Assembly (NCBI GenBank): GCA_013365325.1
Contig: JABVXV010000171.1
Location: 62,001-126,000 of the forward strand
Origin: Dipetalonema caudispina
Taxonomy: Eukaryota > Nematoda > Chromadorea > Rhabditida > Onchocercidae
Direction of reading: 5' to 3'
Length of the DNA stretch: 64,000 nt
Part shown: positions 1 to 12,590 of the stretch, one piece after another
Numbering within the stretch: the first letter of the stretch is position 1
Layout: each line of letters opens with the position of its first letter
The notes under the pieces: model-generated
Told to the model about the DNA's origin: nothing
Seen by the model: only the letters and a program-made list of their open reading frames with translations
Database searches by the model: none
Translations under genes and position numbers: made by a program

Positions 1-84
1 TCCTACTGCTACATTTTTAAACATTTGCCAATCTCTTTTTCTCCCTTCACTTGTACCATCAAATTGGAAAAAATCTTTTGAAGT

Positions 85-124
85 ATAAGAATCAATAATA
101 TACAATGATATTATTGATTCTTAT
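85..124. repeat. perfect 17-bp inverted repeat (hairpin)
   Basis: Arms ATAAGAATCAATAATAT (85-101) and its exact reverse complement (108-124) flank the 6-nt spacer ACAATG. It lies just past the putative 3' end of the SLC26 gene. It could be a transcript 3'-end hairpin or a fold-back repeat; the AT-rich arms limit its significance. Confidence 0.7.
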
Positions 125-248
125 GCGAAACATCAGAAAATTAATTTAAATCACTTCATTTAAAAAAAAAAAAAAAAAAAAAAAAAATACTATGACTATT
201 TTCGATAACACAAATGAACAAATTAAGCAAAATGAATTGACAGATAAT

Positions 249-3200
249 TTAAGTCAAAGGAATCAAACCTGAACATTATAAGACTCATCTGCAAAATTAA
301 TTAAACTAATTATATTTGAAAAAGCAAAGACAAAAAAAAAAAAAAACTTACTATTGCAAGCAGCAAAATGTACAGTAATTTTTTGATTTTTTAGTTCGCT
401 AACAACCTAAAATTTGAAAATGTTATCAAATGAAGTATAATAGATCATATCATATCATATCATAAGGGGAATTGCAACATATAAATTATTTTAACTATTA
501 CAATGTTAATTTCATGAATTTCAACCCATCGCTAAGTAAAGCAATTTCATCCATTCTAATTGACTTCCGTATTACATTCACGTTGACCCTTATCACAGAT
601 GATATTCACACGTTTGGAACTTTAAAAAGTGTTTGCTGGATCTATCAAAAATTTGCTGTGCTCTTGCAGTGATCAATTCAGAAATGTTATCAATGATATG
701 AAAAACTTCATTGATAACACTTACAGATCAATACATTGAGCTATTGCAACTAATCTTACAAATATCAATTGAGGCAAGAATTCTTAGATGTCGAAAATAT
801 GATTCCGATATAGTTTGCTATAAAGCACCCTTAATTTTTTTGTAAAAAAAAAAAAAAAAAATACAAGATGAACCTCTTTCAGGATATTTAATCCCATGCA
901 ATCAATATAGGATATGCCAGAACAATCAAGAATAAGATAATGTTGATTCAAATTTCTTAAATTATCCACATTTATCGGATCATTCTGCAAATACAAAAGA
1001 AAAAAAAAATTAGCAAATTTTCTTTGTTTTTTTCTGATGCTTTCTGTAATAAATAAAAATTATGATTGAAAATTCAAACATTTCAAAATAAGCATGATGT
1101 GGAAATTTTTGCAGTGGTTATCTATCATAGTTGCTATAATAACTTTTATTCAATAAATTAAGAAAAATGATGTTAGCATAAATATTTGCAAAAAAAATTA
1201 TGTAAAACTTGAAGTTTCGGATTTTATCAGAAAAAAGAATTTTTGTTTCTTTCAATAATATCATATCATTTAAAAAAAATTTTCACAGAACTTCCAGAGA
1301 ATTTTAACGATTTAAACTGTATGACTCTTTTTGCATTTTCAATTCAATTTATCTATTACAATTAATGTTTTGCCTAATTAGCTAGAGATTTTAAATTCAA
1401 GATTCATAAAATAACAAAATATGAAAGAAGTGATTTATTATTCTCAAACTATCCACCAGTACTGTTGAATTGATGATATATAATATTTTGATATAGAAGA
1501 TTAAATTGATTTTTTTTTTTTACAAAATAATCTTTACAATTGTGTCAACTTTATTTTCCCAATCAGTTATTGCGCCATATACGCTTGATTTGAAACGTTC
1601 CACGTTGTTGAATAATAGAGGTGATTCGAAACGATACAAACGGATATTGGGATTGTTTACTGCCGTGTTATAACGTTTTGGATTATCGAAATACGGTTGA
1701 GATGCCGATAGTTGAACCAATCTTTCCCAACGTGGCCTATAAGATTCGATGATAGCTTTCGATTTCTTAAACATGAAATATTAGAATATTTCATCCTATA
1801 TCTTTAATCAATCATTCCAGAAGTATATATTAGCTTTGTCAAATATATTAGTATTATATTCAGAGTCTAATGAATATCATCTTCATAACTTACTTCTACA
1901 TTTTCATATTGCTTTAAGAAATATTGTTCAACATTTAGTAGCTTTTAATTATCTAAATATAATTAATATGTAGTATAATTTGAAAATAACATATGTAAGA
2001 ATGATTTATACCATTGTGATCGAAAAATAAGTGTTATCAAAGCAAAGAGAACTGAAATTATCAGACCGATCATAACGTCCAGTGCTACGGTTGTCACAAA
2101 TGCTACAATCCAAATAAGCTGCAAAATTATTCAATTAATCTAATGCTAAGATATTATCGTACTTTGTTAACATGAAAGAATTGGTTTGATTAATATCATT
2201 CATAACATTATGGAAGTTAAGGTACTTCTGAATTTTTGTTTCAACGAATTATCATCGAATTTAAAATATTACAAATTTTACAAATTTGATTAAAATATTT
2301 GTTTATTATTTGTATTGCATGAATGAAACGTACAAAATCAATTTTAGAAACAGGCCAAATTTTTGGCAACTCAGAAAATTTTTGAAACATTGAACGGAGC
2401 GACATCAGTATAATAACAGCCAATATACACTGAAATATACCTTAAATTCATTTCTTCTAATTTAAATTTAACTTATTTCATATCATTTTCAACTTTTCAA
2501 ACTATTTGGATAAAATGTTGTAAAATATCGAACCATTGGTAATGCATTCAGTAGTGGTCCAAGTATTAGAATAACCGCCAACAACAACAAACAACTTGAT
2601 ATAGCAGAAAGCTAAAAAGTTGATCATTTATATGATTGAAAATAGTGGTGTCCACTATACTGGTCAGTAATGAACTATTGATGAATTTTCAAAATATCAT
2701 ATTCATTAGAAGATAAGAATCTTTGACATCTTTAAAGACAAGAATTACAATACTCTTGGAAATTCGGTATCGGTTATTGATTGATCAGACTCAGAAATGA
2801 GAATATTAAAGTAATAAAATGTTGTAAAATTTTTAGTATAATATAAGAAATAAAGAATTTGGGGAAAAAAAAAAAGAAAGACTTGTTTAAGAATTATCAA
2901 CAATTATCCGACAAATCTTTAATTCTACTTTAAAATTATCCTATCTTACAATGTACTATCCACTAGAATTACTATTATAATTTATCATATTTTATTGATT
3001 ACAAAGATTAAAATAACTTGGACACATAGTCATTAATTTTCCGAGAAATTTGACTTCGAATAATTTTGAAATAAATTGCTGTATAATTTAATGATACTGA
3101 AATCATGATACTTGATCAATTATTGCTAATATTATGCTCAGTAATAGTTCCATTAAAAAAAAAAAAAAGAAAGAAATGATTAGAAATTTATCTAAAAATT

Positions 3201-5106
3201 TCTCAATGGTTATGATCCAGTAATAATTCCACAAAAAAAAAAAAAAAAAAAAAAAAGTGAAGAAAAATTTGCCAACTTGTAAAATTACATAAATGATTTG
3301 TCCTAAACGAAGGTACAATTTTAGAGCCTAGGAGAATTTAGCATTTATTAAAAAGCTAACTTGAGTTCTTGTGCCAACTTCAACATTGACCATTGTTCGA
3401 GCAAGAGCTGTAGCAATCGGATAAATGGGAAAGAAACTACTGAGAACTGCCGTAAAACCTAATGCATACAACTCCTGAAAAATATATTTTGCAACATTTA
3501 GATCAAACTTGCAAAGGTAAAGAAAATTATGCAACAAATATATAATTTGAAAGTTCAAAAAATAGAATTTAACGAAATTAAATTCTAAATAAAAATTTAA
3601 ACATCAAAATTTTTTTTTCTTCAATTAACCTGTTTAGAATCAATATGATACTTCATTCGTTTAGCTAACATTTTAGCCATCGATATATGAATAGCAACGG
3701 TGACAGCAGCAATACCAATAGCATATGGGAAACAATCAACAACAATATCGAAACGAGGTAATCGAGGTTTAGGTAGACTAAATAGAGAAAATAATTAGTT
3801 AAATAAATGATAAGTTAAAATTTCTTCATAATTTAAATATACAAAAGAAATATTACAAACAATCTATTGCATCCAATGAAATCTATCGGATCATGACTTT
3901 TGTCCTGTATCATCTTTCCAGTCATTGTCTTGTCATATTTCTTATCTGTTTGTGAGAAATTTTAAGTTAAATTTAGAATCATTATTCGAAAAATTTTCTA
4001 CAATCAATGATATTGAGATTAGAAAGTTTAGCGATCATTTTAGAGATTTTCAAATAAACGATTCAAGAAATAGCTTTACATGGTAGGAATTTCACCAACA
4101 ATCGATACAGCGTAATCTGTGTGAAAGTTCATGACATGTGAGATAGTAATTGATATTATTATCTGTAATATTCAAAATTAATTAAGATGAATAATAAAAC
4201 CGATTACTCATCTTAATTAGCTTAATCCATCTGGTTTATTCTGATGGGATGTTATCAAAATTTGAACCATCTATAATGTTTATCATTACCTTTAACATAT
4301 TTCAGAATATTTAACGTATGAAATGATTGTTTGATCAATTGCAAGTTTACAAAGATATTTCTGATATCTCCAATACTAAACATAATTTGATGGTTCAAAT
4401 TTAAACTGAGATTTTACTTGAACTATCTATCTATATATTACAAACATTAGTTAATATGCCTAATATAGATAGGAATAAGCTATTCCATTTAAATTTAATA
4501 AAGGATCAAATTTCCAATGGCTCAAACGATCATAATTAAATTAAACACCAAATGTTTATAGTATTCCTTTCATTGATTCAATTATTAAACTTTCTATCAT
4601 TTCCACATTATCATCAAAAGTTTCATTTAATGAAAACTGTTGTAACTGAATAAGAAATAAACTTACCAAAAATAATTCATATGGTATAGGTATATTAAAC
4701 GATAAATGTTTATGCAAAAATGGTGTTACAAAACTTTTGCCCAAATAAAGAAAAATCACACCAAAAATTGACATTCCAACTGTATAGAAATTAGTTTGTG
4801 AAATATGAGTTAAAATACTACGAATTCTCTGAAAAAAAAAAAAAAAAAAAATCGCCTATTTGTTACTTTTTTGTGAACAATTGCAAACATTAAATTATTA
4901 CTATGCCTAATCGATAGATTTAGTATATGTAAAATGTGTTTAATTAATTAAAATTAGTAGCAAAATTTAAAAGATAACTGATAATATGATGAATTATTTC
5001 CAACAGAAATGTTTTTCAACATATTTTGTAATTAAAAAGTTAAATGCAAGTAATTCGATGTTAACGAAGATGATATCTATTGTTAGCCTAATTGTCTGTA
5101 AAATTC

Positions 5107-5144
<38 letters not shown>

Positions 5145-6764
5145 GAGCAAACAAACAAACAAACAAACGTTATATAAAATTGTTTATATTGTTTTTTTAA
5201 GATACAATTTTAAATTTTTTATAAAATGTTTGTTTTTTTTAAAAAATATTATTCTCAAGACTTTCTGACAAATAATTAATGGTTGCGTTGAATACCTTTA
5301 AAAGATATCCAATTCCATGAAATTTTGGTGCACTAAATCCAAAAAAATCATCCGTCTGAGCAATAAGTACATGTACAGCAGAACCAGTAATGAAACCGGA
5401 CACTAATTGATCTGAGAAATATGCAGTGATAAATTCGAGTTGTAGAACACCTGCGACTAGCTGAAAAAAGAAAAATTCGATCAGAATGTATAAGGTAAAA
5501 TGATGAATGAGAATTTCAAAAAAAAAAAAAAAAAAAAAAAAAATTGAAGTAATTTTCATAAATTATAGTAGAATTCTATCGAAAATGAAATTTATCATAA
5601 GCTTTAGCTAATTCATCAATGATATTAACCGTTATTTGATAAAAAAACATTAACACAAACAAAAAGATAAGTTAGAAATGTTAAGTTTCATTTATCTCAA
5701 TGAATGGAAACGTATCGTCAGGAAAGGTATGGAATAATTACGTTAAGCTAAACAATTTACCTAATCACTAACAAAGCAGAATGGAATACCTCAATAATGC
5801 CTGTTGTAAAAGCAAGTGTTGTAGTTATTTCGATAGAGGTAAGTGATGATATCGTATCATTACCAATAACAACTGTATCATTAATTCTTGGTTGTTTTTG
5901 CATGACTTCATCACTTGCTAATGAAGACATAATAGCTGTTACAGCAAATGATCCTATAAAAAATGATACGATTAAAATATTTGATATCATTAATTAATAT
6001 ACGTATCAATTCTAAACAAAAAATGAAAGCAATAAATGTATTTTATTCAACAAACATGAAAATTAATCGGGAAGATTTTTTCACTTTTGTTAATCTTTCT
6101 AATAGCAAAAAAAGAAAGAAAATACTTTTGATTTTAAGAAAATTAAAAAAAAAAAAAATTATTACCAACTGATACATGTTTTGATGTTCCAAAAAACATG
6201 TAGAAAAAAACTGGAAAAAAGGATGCATATAAACCGTATACCGGATCAACACCTGCTAATACTGCATATGCTATACCTAAAAAATTCACCAATACTATTA
6301 ATACTTCTCTCTAATTTAGTAATAAAAGAAACTAAGATAATTTAATCTTAGATCAGTTAAAATATGCAACATTTCTAAATTCAATCAATTACAACAAATT
6401 CAACGTGAAATCTAATCTATGCAAAAATGTTACTAATGAAATTTATTAAAAATAAAATTTATCACGAAATTCTAAGCTGAATTAACAACATCTGTTAACA
6501 ATGAGAAAACAAATAAGTAAAATTAAAAACGAAAAATTTAAATTTGCTAATGAGAGCATATATGTCAAACATTAGAAGAAGAAGTGTAGTAAACCTTGAG
6601 GTACATGCATAACACCAACTGTTAATCCACCGATAATATCATGAGGAATATCAGTTTTCCAATTGTACTTTGGTAACCATTGCAAAATTGGTATAAAATT
6701 TGTAAACCAATGCCATAAATTTAATGGACTTGAACATGGTATCAGTAATCGTCGTGCTCCTTTT
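249..6764 (-). CDS. SLC26/SulP-family anion transporter (nematode sulp-type), 5' end incomplete
   Basis: Multi-pass plasma-membrane anion exchanger of the SLC26/SulP family (sulfate, chloride, bicarbonate or oxalate in known members; substrate not readable here). Exons read on the minus strand: 6764-6595, 6276-6166, 5953-5790, 5460-5296, 4828-4667, 4162-4080, 3777-3630, 3474-3361, 2611-2534, 2429-2334, 2118-2012, 1941-1894, 1765-1538, 984-874, 406-352 and, weakly, 268-249 with a stop. Together they give about 619 codons, close to family size minus an N terminus. Family hallmarks in order: [74 protein letters not shown], a TM run near 2.1 kb, then a STAS domain with [19 protein letters not shown] and ITVHFAACN. 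Phases agree except between exons 2118-2012 and 1941-1894. An initiator exon is not certain. Family call firm; both ends uncertain. Confidence 0.92.
443..464. repeat. TCATA pentanucleotide microsatellite
   Basis: About four tandem copies of a TCATA unit, in an intron of the SLC26 gene. Confidence 0.8.
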
Positions 6765-6767
6765 CTG

Positions 6768-6811
<44 letters not shown>
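6768..6811. repeat. 44-nt A homopolymer at an SLC26 splice acceptor
   Basis: Uninterrupted A run on the plus strand, the longest homopolymer noticed here. On the minus strand it is a T run that runs straight into the CAG acceptor of the first recognised SLC26 exon (exon start 6764), so it serves as an extreme polypyrimidine tract. Run length may be misassembled. Confidence 0.85.
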
Positions 6812-6813
<2 letters not shown>

Positions 6814-7855
6814 AAGTATCATTGTTAAATTATTTGCACATATAACTTCATCATACATTTTTAATAATTGTATTAATCATTTCAAATATACAAAATATAT
6901 TTATCTATCAAATATATTATCATTATTATGCATATACAAGCATTCATAAAATGATGAAAAATTTTTCCATACAAAATAAAACTTTTGAAATGTATGAAAC
7001 GATCATACATAGCTTGAAAGATAGCAAACATTTGAATTCAGGTATGATGGAAAAAAAAAAAAAAAAAAAAAAATGTGCCCAGTAAATTTTTGTATACATC
7101 TATTGTTAAATTATATCAATTTAAAATTTACAATAAATTAACATTGAATATTTTGCATATTTTATGATAAATTTAGCTGAGACTAATTTCCAAATCCGAT
7201 AAAATTCATTGAGAAATTCCGGAAGAAGAAGAAGAAAAAGCTGAAGATCTGATAGACTTTAATATTAATATCGAAAGCTTTTTTTTTTTTTTTTTTTTGC
7301 AAAGAAAAAAAGTTTTTTTTTTTTTTTTCTTTTATATGGAGAGGGAATTTTTTTTTTTGAGGGATCACTCTCATGCATACTGAAAGAAGATATGAACGAT
7401 ACCAGGGAAATATTCGTGTATCAGATATTGAAACAGTATGTAAGTATTACTTCAACCTATCCTTTAGCGTAGATTTTGACCTGCATTGAAACTTTCGATC
7501 ATATTCCTCCTTAAAAAAAAAAAAAAAAAAAACAAAAAAAAAAAAAGAAGAAAAAAAGATAGAGTTAAGAAGTTATCATTGCTATTAAATTTTTTCATTA
7601 ATGCATAAAAAAAATTTCATATCTTTGAATTAGAATTATATGGTAAAATCAATAAAATTTGTTAACTGTTATATAACTTCCTATTAATTTTCCAAGATAT
7701 TGTTGTGAAAATTGGCTAGAAAAAGTTCTAAATTTGCAAAAGGTAAATTTTGTTAATTTGTTAAATGAAAAGTAACAAAAATTCAAACTGTGCATATTTT
7801 CTTCCGCTTATTTTAATTGAACGAATGAGGAAAAAGTATTCGTTAAGAAACTAAC

Positions 7856-7902
7856 CTGATTTAGGCCATAAGTATTCTGTATACCTTCGGTTCCCATTAA
7901 CT
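7856..7902 (-). other. candidate 5' exon of the SLC26 gene
   Basis: On the minus strand a 47-nt stretch is bounded by an ATTTTAG acceptor and a CAG/GTTAGT donor, and it contains an ATG at 7897. It lies about 1.1 kb upstream of the first recognised SLC26 exon on the same strand. No frame joins directly to that exon in the expected phase, so another exon would be needed between them. It could equally be 5' UTR or a chance pair of splice-like signals. Confidence 0.25.
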
Positions 7903-8786
7903 CTAAAATTATCGATGTTTTTGGAAAATTAGAAATGAATACATTTTTTATCGTAATACGCTTTTTTAAGTAATCTGTTCCTTAAGCAAATTTACAAAGT
8001 GTATTAATTTATCTTAATTTATTTTAAATGCTTTTTAAAATTTTAATTATTTACAAATATTAATGATTAAAATCTAAAAGCATATGATACACTTTTGCAT
8101 CGAAACTATGATAACAGGAATTGAATACAGTAATTCGCAAATGATATTGCCAATTATTTAGTATCTGAAGAATAATACGATTAACAAATTTTAACCATCA
8201 AATGAGATATGTTAGTTTGGCCTTACGTATTCATACACTTATTCGGAGCATTAAAAGTTTTAAAATTACATGACAGATTATTTAAATGAAGCATATTAGC
8301 ACAACTTTACATATCCATACCTGTTCATAGAATAAGTCATTAATAATTATGAAGAATTCAAGAGATACTCATTAATCTTAATCGATTCATCTCAGAGAGA
8401 ATCGAAATTTGTTTATCACTGAAATTGAGCACATATGAAAACAATAATATTTGAAATGTTTTATGTTAAATTTAAGGTTTAATTGTTAATAAATGTGTAA
8501 CAGTTAATGATTTAAGCGACAAAGTATCAAAAATGTTGGCTCAAATATCCAATAAATCCATTAAATTTTTTGCTATAGAAAATGTCAGATAAGAAAAAAA
8601 AAAATTGAGCAAACGCTAAATATTCGACAAATTAAAATCGTAATAATTTACGTAGTTTGTCCTTGAGAAGTACAACAAATGTACCTATCATAGGATTTAA
8701 AAAAGGTATGGAATATAATTTATATCCTTAAAAAGGATGCGATAATTTTGCGTTGAGTTTGAAATTGAAATTCAGATTAGCAGAAT

Positions 8787-8789
<3 letters not shown>

Positions 8790-8822
<33 letters not shown>
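8790..8822. repeat. (GA)n microsatellite
   Basis: About 16 tandem AG dinucleotides in intergenic sequence. Confidence 0.9.
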
Positions 8823-8826
<4 letters not shown>

Positions 8827-9182
8827 GTCATCATTCATTACATATTAGCAAAAAGTTAGCATTTGAGGTGAAACTACTTTGACTTTTATTCAACCTTATT
8901 ATGTGATCAAGAATTACTGTAACGAGAAATGAAGCATCATTCTGTTGATCAATTTTGATTGGAAGTATAGCCAAGCAAATTTCTTCAATTTAATGTTTTC
9001 ATAAATAGCAAAACTGAACCAATCATCATTGATTGTAACATATACAGGTTGATAAGCCAATGAAAAATAAGAAAAGATGAAATATTATTGGAATCGAACC
9101 ATATTTATATCAGTCTAATAATTCTGGCGTAATTTCCTGTTTATTTTTATACTTCACTTTCTAATTTATTGCATTATTAATT

Positions 9183-9937
9183 AGTAATACAATACAGGAA
9201 GTATTCACCGCAGTGAATCATAGAAGAAAAAAGTATTTTTCCTTCGAATGTTAAAATTACAATTGGACCATCGAATGAAATAGATAAGGCAAAGGTAACA
9301 AATCAGTGATTGCATTCAGTCATTTGTAGTAGAATTTATCTTCCTGACAATAATTTTGTATCATCGAATGATTAGGTTAGATTTAAACCAATCTGAATTA
9401 TGGCAAAGAGTGGATTCCGATCAACATTCGGCAGTGATTCGCTCGACATGTATGCTATTCGAAATAGTACTTCAATAATAGTCAAATGTAGTTCATAATC
9501 TGAAAATAACATTATGATCTGATAAAATTATATAAATATATCGTTTATTACAATGTCAAATGTCCAAACAATTTCAGTTAAATTTCAAAAGTTTGTATGA
9601 TTGGCCTATGTATTGCTTAGATTTTAAAATGATTAATTGAACAAAAACAATTTTTTCGCTTTCAATTATATCAACAATCGTTCTAATAAACAATGAGGAA
9701 GAAAATAAAAGTGGAAAAAAAATAACAACAATGGAATTTAGTGAGCAAAAATGGTATCGTTCGATGTGAAAGTCAAATTTCAAAGAAAGCAATACAACTT
9801 ATCACAAAAAGACAGTCCACAAATGAGAAAATCATTCTACTCGTTGTAAAATATAGCATGCCGTCATGGTAAAGGACATTTGCCATCATCCGATAAATTA
9901 CTGACGTTAAATCGCAATTGAAATTTTATTTTGGAAG
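9183..9937. repeat. dispersed repeat A, copy 1
   Basis: Near-identical in direct orientation to 11433-12217. The two share long blocks, including the stretch starting AAATGTAGTTCATAATCTG and the one ending near TTAAATCGCAATT. The left part differs by small indels, and copy 2 has an extra segment near 11697-11757. There is no clear terminal inverted repeat, target-site duplication or transposase. It is either a segmental duplication or a non-autonomous element; the type is unknown. Confidence 0.85.
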
Positions 9938-10037
9938 CCAGTTCTACCTGTGATACATTTTTACCATATTTAATCATAAATTTTGCAAGAAGCAATAAAG
10001 TAAAAGCGTAATGTCGTAATTCGTTTTCTCCTTTTAC
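9864..10037 (-). pseudogene. exon-like open frame of an unrecognised gene fragment
   Basis: On the minus strand a CTGAACAG acceptor precedes an open frame starting at 10037. It is open for 90 nt to a CAG/GTAGAA donor (9948) and, if read through, on to a TGA at 9864-9866. The first residues read VKGENELRHYAFTLLLLAKF. A diverged plus-strand copy at 12404-12493 has the same 90-nt length and splice-like borders but an in-frame TGA. The product is not recognised. It could be a remnant exon of a duplicated gene, a live exon of an unannotated minus-strand gene, or chance. Confidence 0.35.
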
Positions 10038-10220
10038 CTGTTCAGAAAAAAAATTTTTGACATTGTGTTAGATAGATAATTAATTAGTTTCCTTTGCTGA
10101 TTGAATTTTGTTTATAGCATAAATTCTTCCTCAATATACTAACAGTAAATGCTCCATCTATTTGTAAGAAAAAAAAAAAAAAAACACCTGAAATTGATAA
10201 ATTGATTTTAGATCAAATTG

Positions 10221-10259
10221 AAACAAATTGATATCTATTTAATAGATATCAATTTGTTT
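10221..10259. repeat. 19-bp-arm perfect palindrome
   Basis: Arm AAACAAATTGATATCTATT (10221-10239) is followed by one base and its exact reverse complement (10241-10259). Pairing extends outwards with about one mismatch. It lies between the two copies of repeat A. It could extrude as a cruciform or mark a fold-back element. Confidence 0.85.
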
Positions 10260-11432
10260 GAATTTGCTTCTAATATTTTTTAAAACTCAAAAAAATTTTG
10301 ATAACAAAAGAACAAATCATAAATGTAAATGATTCATTGATGTTTGCAAATGTCACATAGATTTTTTTTTTTGCATAACAATTTTCCTCTTGCATAATAA
10401 TTGAATACAGTATTTTTTTGATTGTAATCTGTTAAGTTAAACAGAAAAAAAAAAAAAAAAAAGAAAAAGCATAACAATCACTGCTCATACATTCAAATTT
10501 AGATATGAAACATTTAAATGTTATCTACAATTGATAGATTGCAATGAAAAAAAAAAAAAAAAAAATTTTGTATGAAAACATAACAATAGATGGTGAAAAG
10601 ATTACAGTGATATAAATTAAAATCATGTGATATTGTTGATAACAAATACCAAATGTATGACATATTCATTTGATGAATTGGTATATATGCAAATTAATAG
10701 AATATTTTAAAAATGAAAAATGAAGCTTAAAATAGCTATAATACTGAAAGCTTTCATACAATTTCACTATGATTATTTCAAATTTTAAAAATTACTTCAA
10801 AAATTTTTATTTCTATCTTTTTGTTATTGATGTATTGTTTTGTTTGTTCGAGCAGCTGATCGTCATCTCTTTTACCTTGATCATAATAAATGGATTTTAT
10901 GAACGATCATATGGTTGATGTTTCTCAGTTGTATGATCATTGATTTCCATAGTCATTGATTATGTTTGGTTTGCAGTTGCATCAAAAGTGAAAAATGTTC
11001 AGCTTTCTACAGTACAAAAGCTAAGAAATTGTTAGCTACAAGAAATTCGACGATGTCACAAATTTCATTTTAGTAATTAATATGGAAGGAGAAAATTGGC
11101 AAGGAAAGAATTAAGAAAAAAAAAAAAGAAAAAAAAGATTATTAAATAATAGGATAACGACTTGTTGACATGATTAAGCATTAAAATTTTTGGAAATGAT
11201 TGACCTTTCCCTGTTGTAGGAGGTAATATTATTCTTGGAGATGTATAATGTTAGTGTGAAAATCAATTTTATCAATGCTTTTGAATAGCGTTTCCTTTTC
11301 ATCCAATGAAATCCTTCTGAATCACATTGATCGTTCTTTTCTGACCATAAAACAAAACTGTTCATTCATTCTAATGTAAACTTTTTGCTTACTTTTGCAC
11401 TAAATTCTCTGATTCATTGCATGTCATCAAAT

Positions 11433-12217
11433 AGTAATATATCACAGCGAAGTATCACCATAATAAATCATAGAAGAAGCATTTTCCGTTCAAATGTAAA
11501 AATTACAATTGGACCATCGAATGGAATAGATAAGGCAAATGTAACAAATCAGTGATTGCATTCAATCGTTTGCAGTAGAATTACTTTCCTGACAATAATT
11601 TTGTATCATCGAATGATTAGGTTAGATTTAAACCAATCTGAATTATGGCAAAGAATGGATTCCGATCAACATTCTGCAGTGACTCTCTCGATATTTATCA
11701 ATTCAAATTATTACTTATTCGATCTAACGGAATAATTCATTTATACAATTCGAAATAGTAGTCAAATGTAGTTCATAATCTGAAAATAACATTATGATCT
11801 GATAAAATTATATAAATATATCGTTTATTACAATGTCAAATGTCCAAACAATTTCAGTTAAATTTCAAAAGTTTGTATGGTTGGCCTATGTATTGCTTAG
11901 ATTTTAAAATGATTAATTGAACAAAAACAATTTTTTCGCTTTCAATTATATCAACAATCATTCTAATAAACAATGAGGAAGAAAATAAAAGTGGAAAAAA
12001 AAAACAACAATGGAATTTAGTGAGCAAAAATAGTATCGTTCGATGTGAAAGTCAAATTTCAAAGAAAGCAATACAACTTATCACAAAAAGATAGTCCACA
12101 AATGCGAAAATCATTCTACTCGTTGTAAAATATAGCATGCCGTCATGGTAAAGGACATTTGCCATCATCCGATAAATTACTGACGTTAAATCGCAATTAA
12201 AATTCTATTTTTGGAAG
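11433..12217. repeat. dispersed repeat A, copy 2
   Basis: Direct copy of 9183-9937, about 2.2 kb away. Sequence identity is highest over 11761-12200. It is followed at 12280-12590 by an inverted, more diverged relative of 9840-10140, so its right end can fold back on downstream sequence. Confidence 0.85.
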
Positions 12218-12279
12218 GTAAACCCATTTGTGAACTGACATTTTTGTTTTTTTTTTTTTTCTCACAGGTAGTTGAAGAA

Positions 12280-12590
12280 GCAATTACTGCAAGCATATTT
12301 TCTTTCCGATGAAAAATTTATGCTATTAATAGAAATCAATTAATAAAAGAAACTAATTAATTATCCATCTAACCTAGTGCCAGAAAATATTCGTCCAAAA
12401 CAGGTAAAAGAAGGTAACGAATTACCTCATTGCATCTTCAACTTATCGATTTTTGCAAAATTTATGACCAAATACGATTGAAATGTGTTACAGGTATCTT
12501 GCAAAACAAAATTTCAATTGCGATTTAACGTCACTTAAATTTTGTTATTAGTTTATTAGACGATAGCAAATGTCCTTTATCATAGTTATA
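12280..12590. repeat. inverted, diverged relative of 9840-10140
   Basis: The reverse complement of 9840-10140 aligns along this stretch. Shared words include GAAACTAATTAATTAT, CAGGTAAAAG, GCAAAATTTATGA, CAATTGCGATTTAACGTCA and GCAAATGTCCTTTA. By eye most positions match, with scattered substitutions and small indels. Inside it, 12404-12493 is the broken counterpart of the exon-like frame at 10037-9948, with TGA at the 26th codon. Confidence 0.8.

Larger units (their letters stand above)
6812..9182. other. intergenic or 5' region upstream of the SLC26 gene
   Basis: AT-rich DNA with many A/T runs. It holds the candidate SLC26 exon at 7856-7902, an exon-like plus-strand stretch at 7373-7439 and a GA microsatellite at 8790-8822. 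No complete gene can be supported. Confidence 0.5.
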
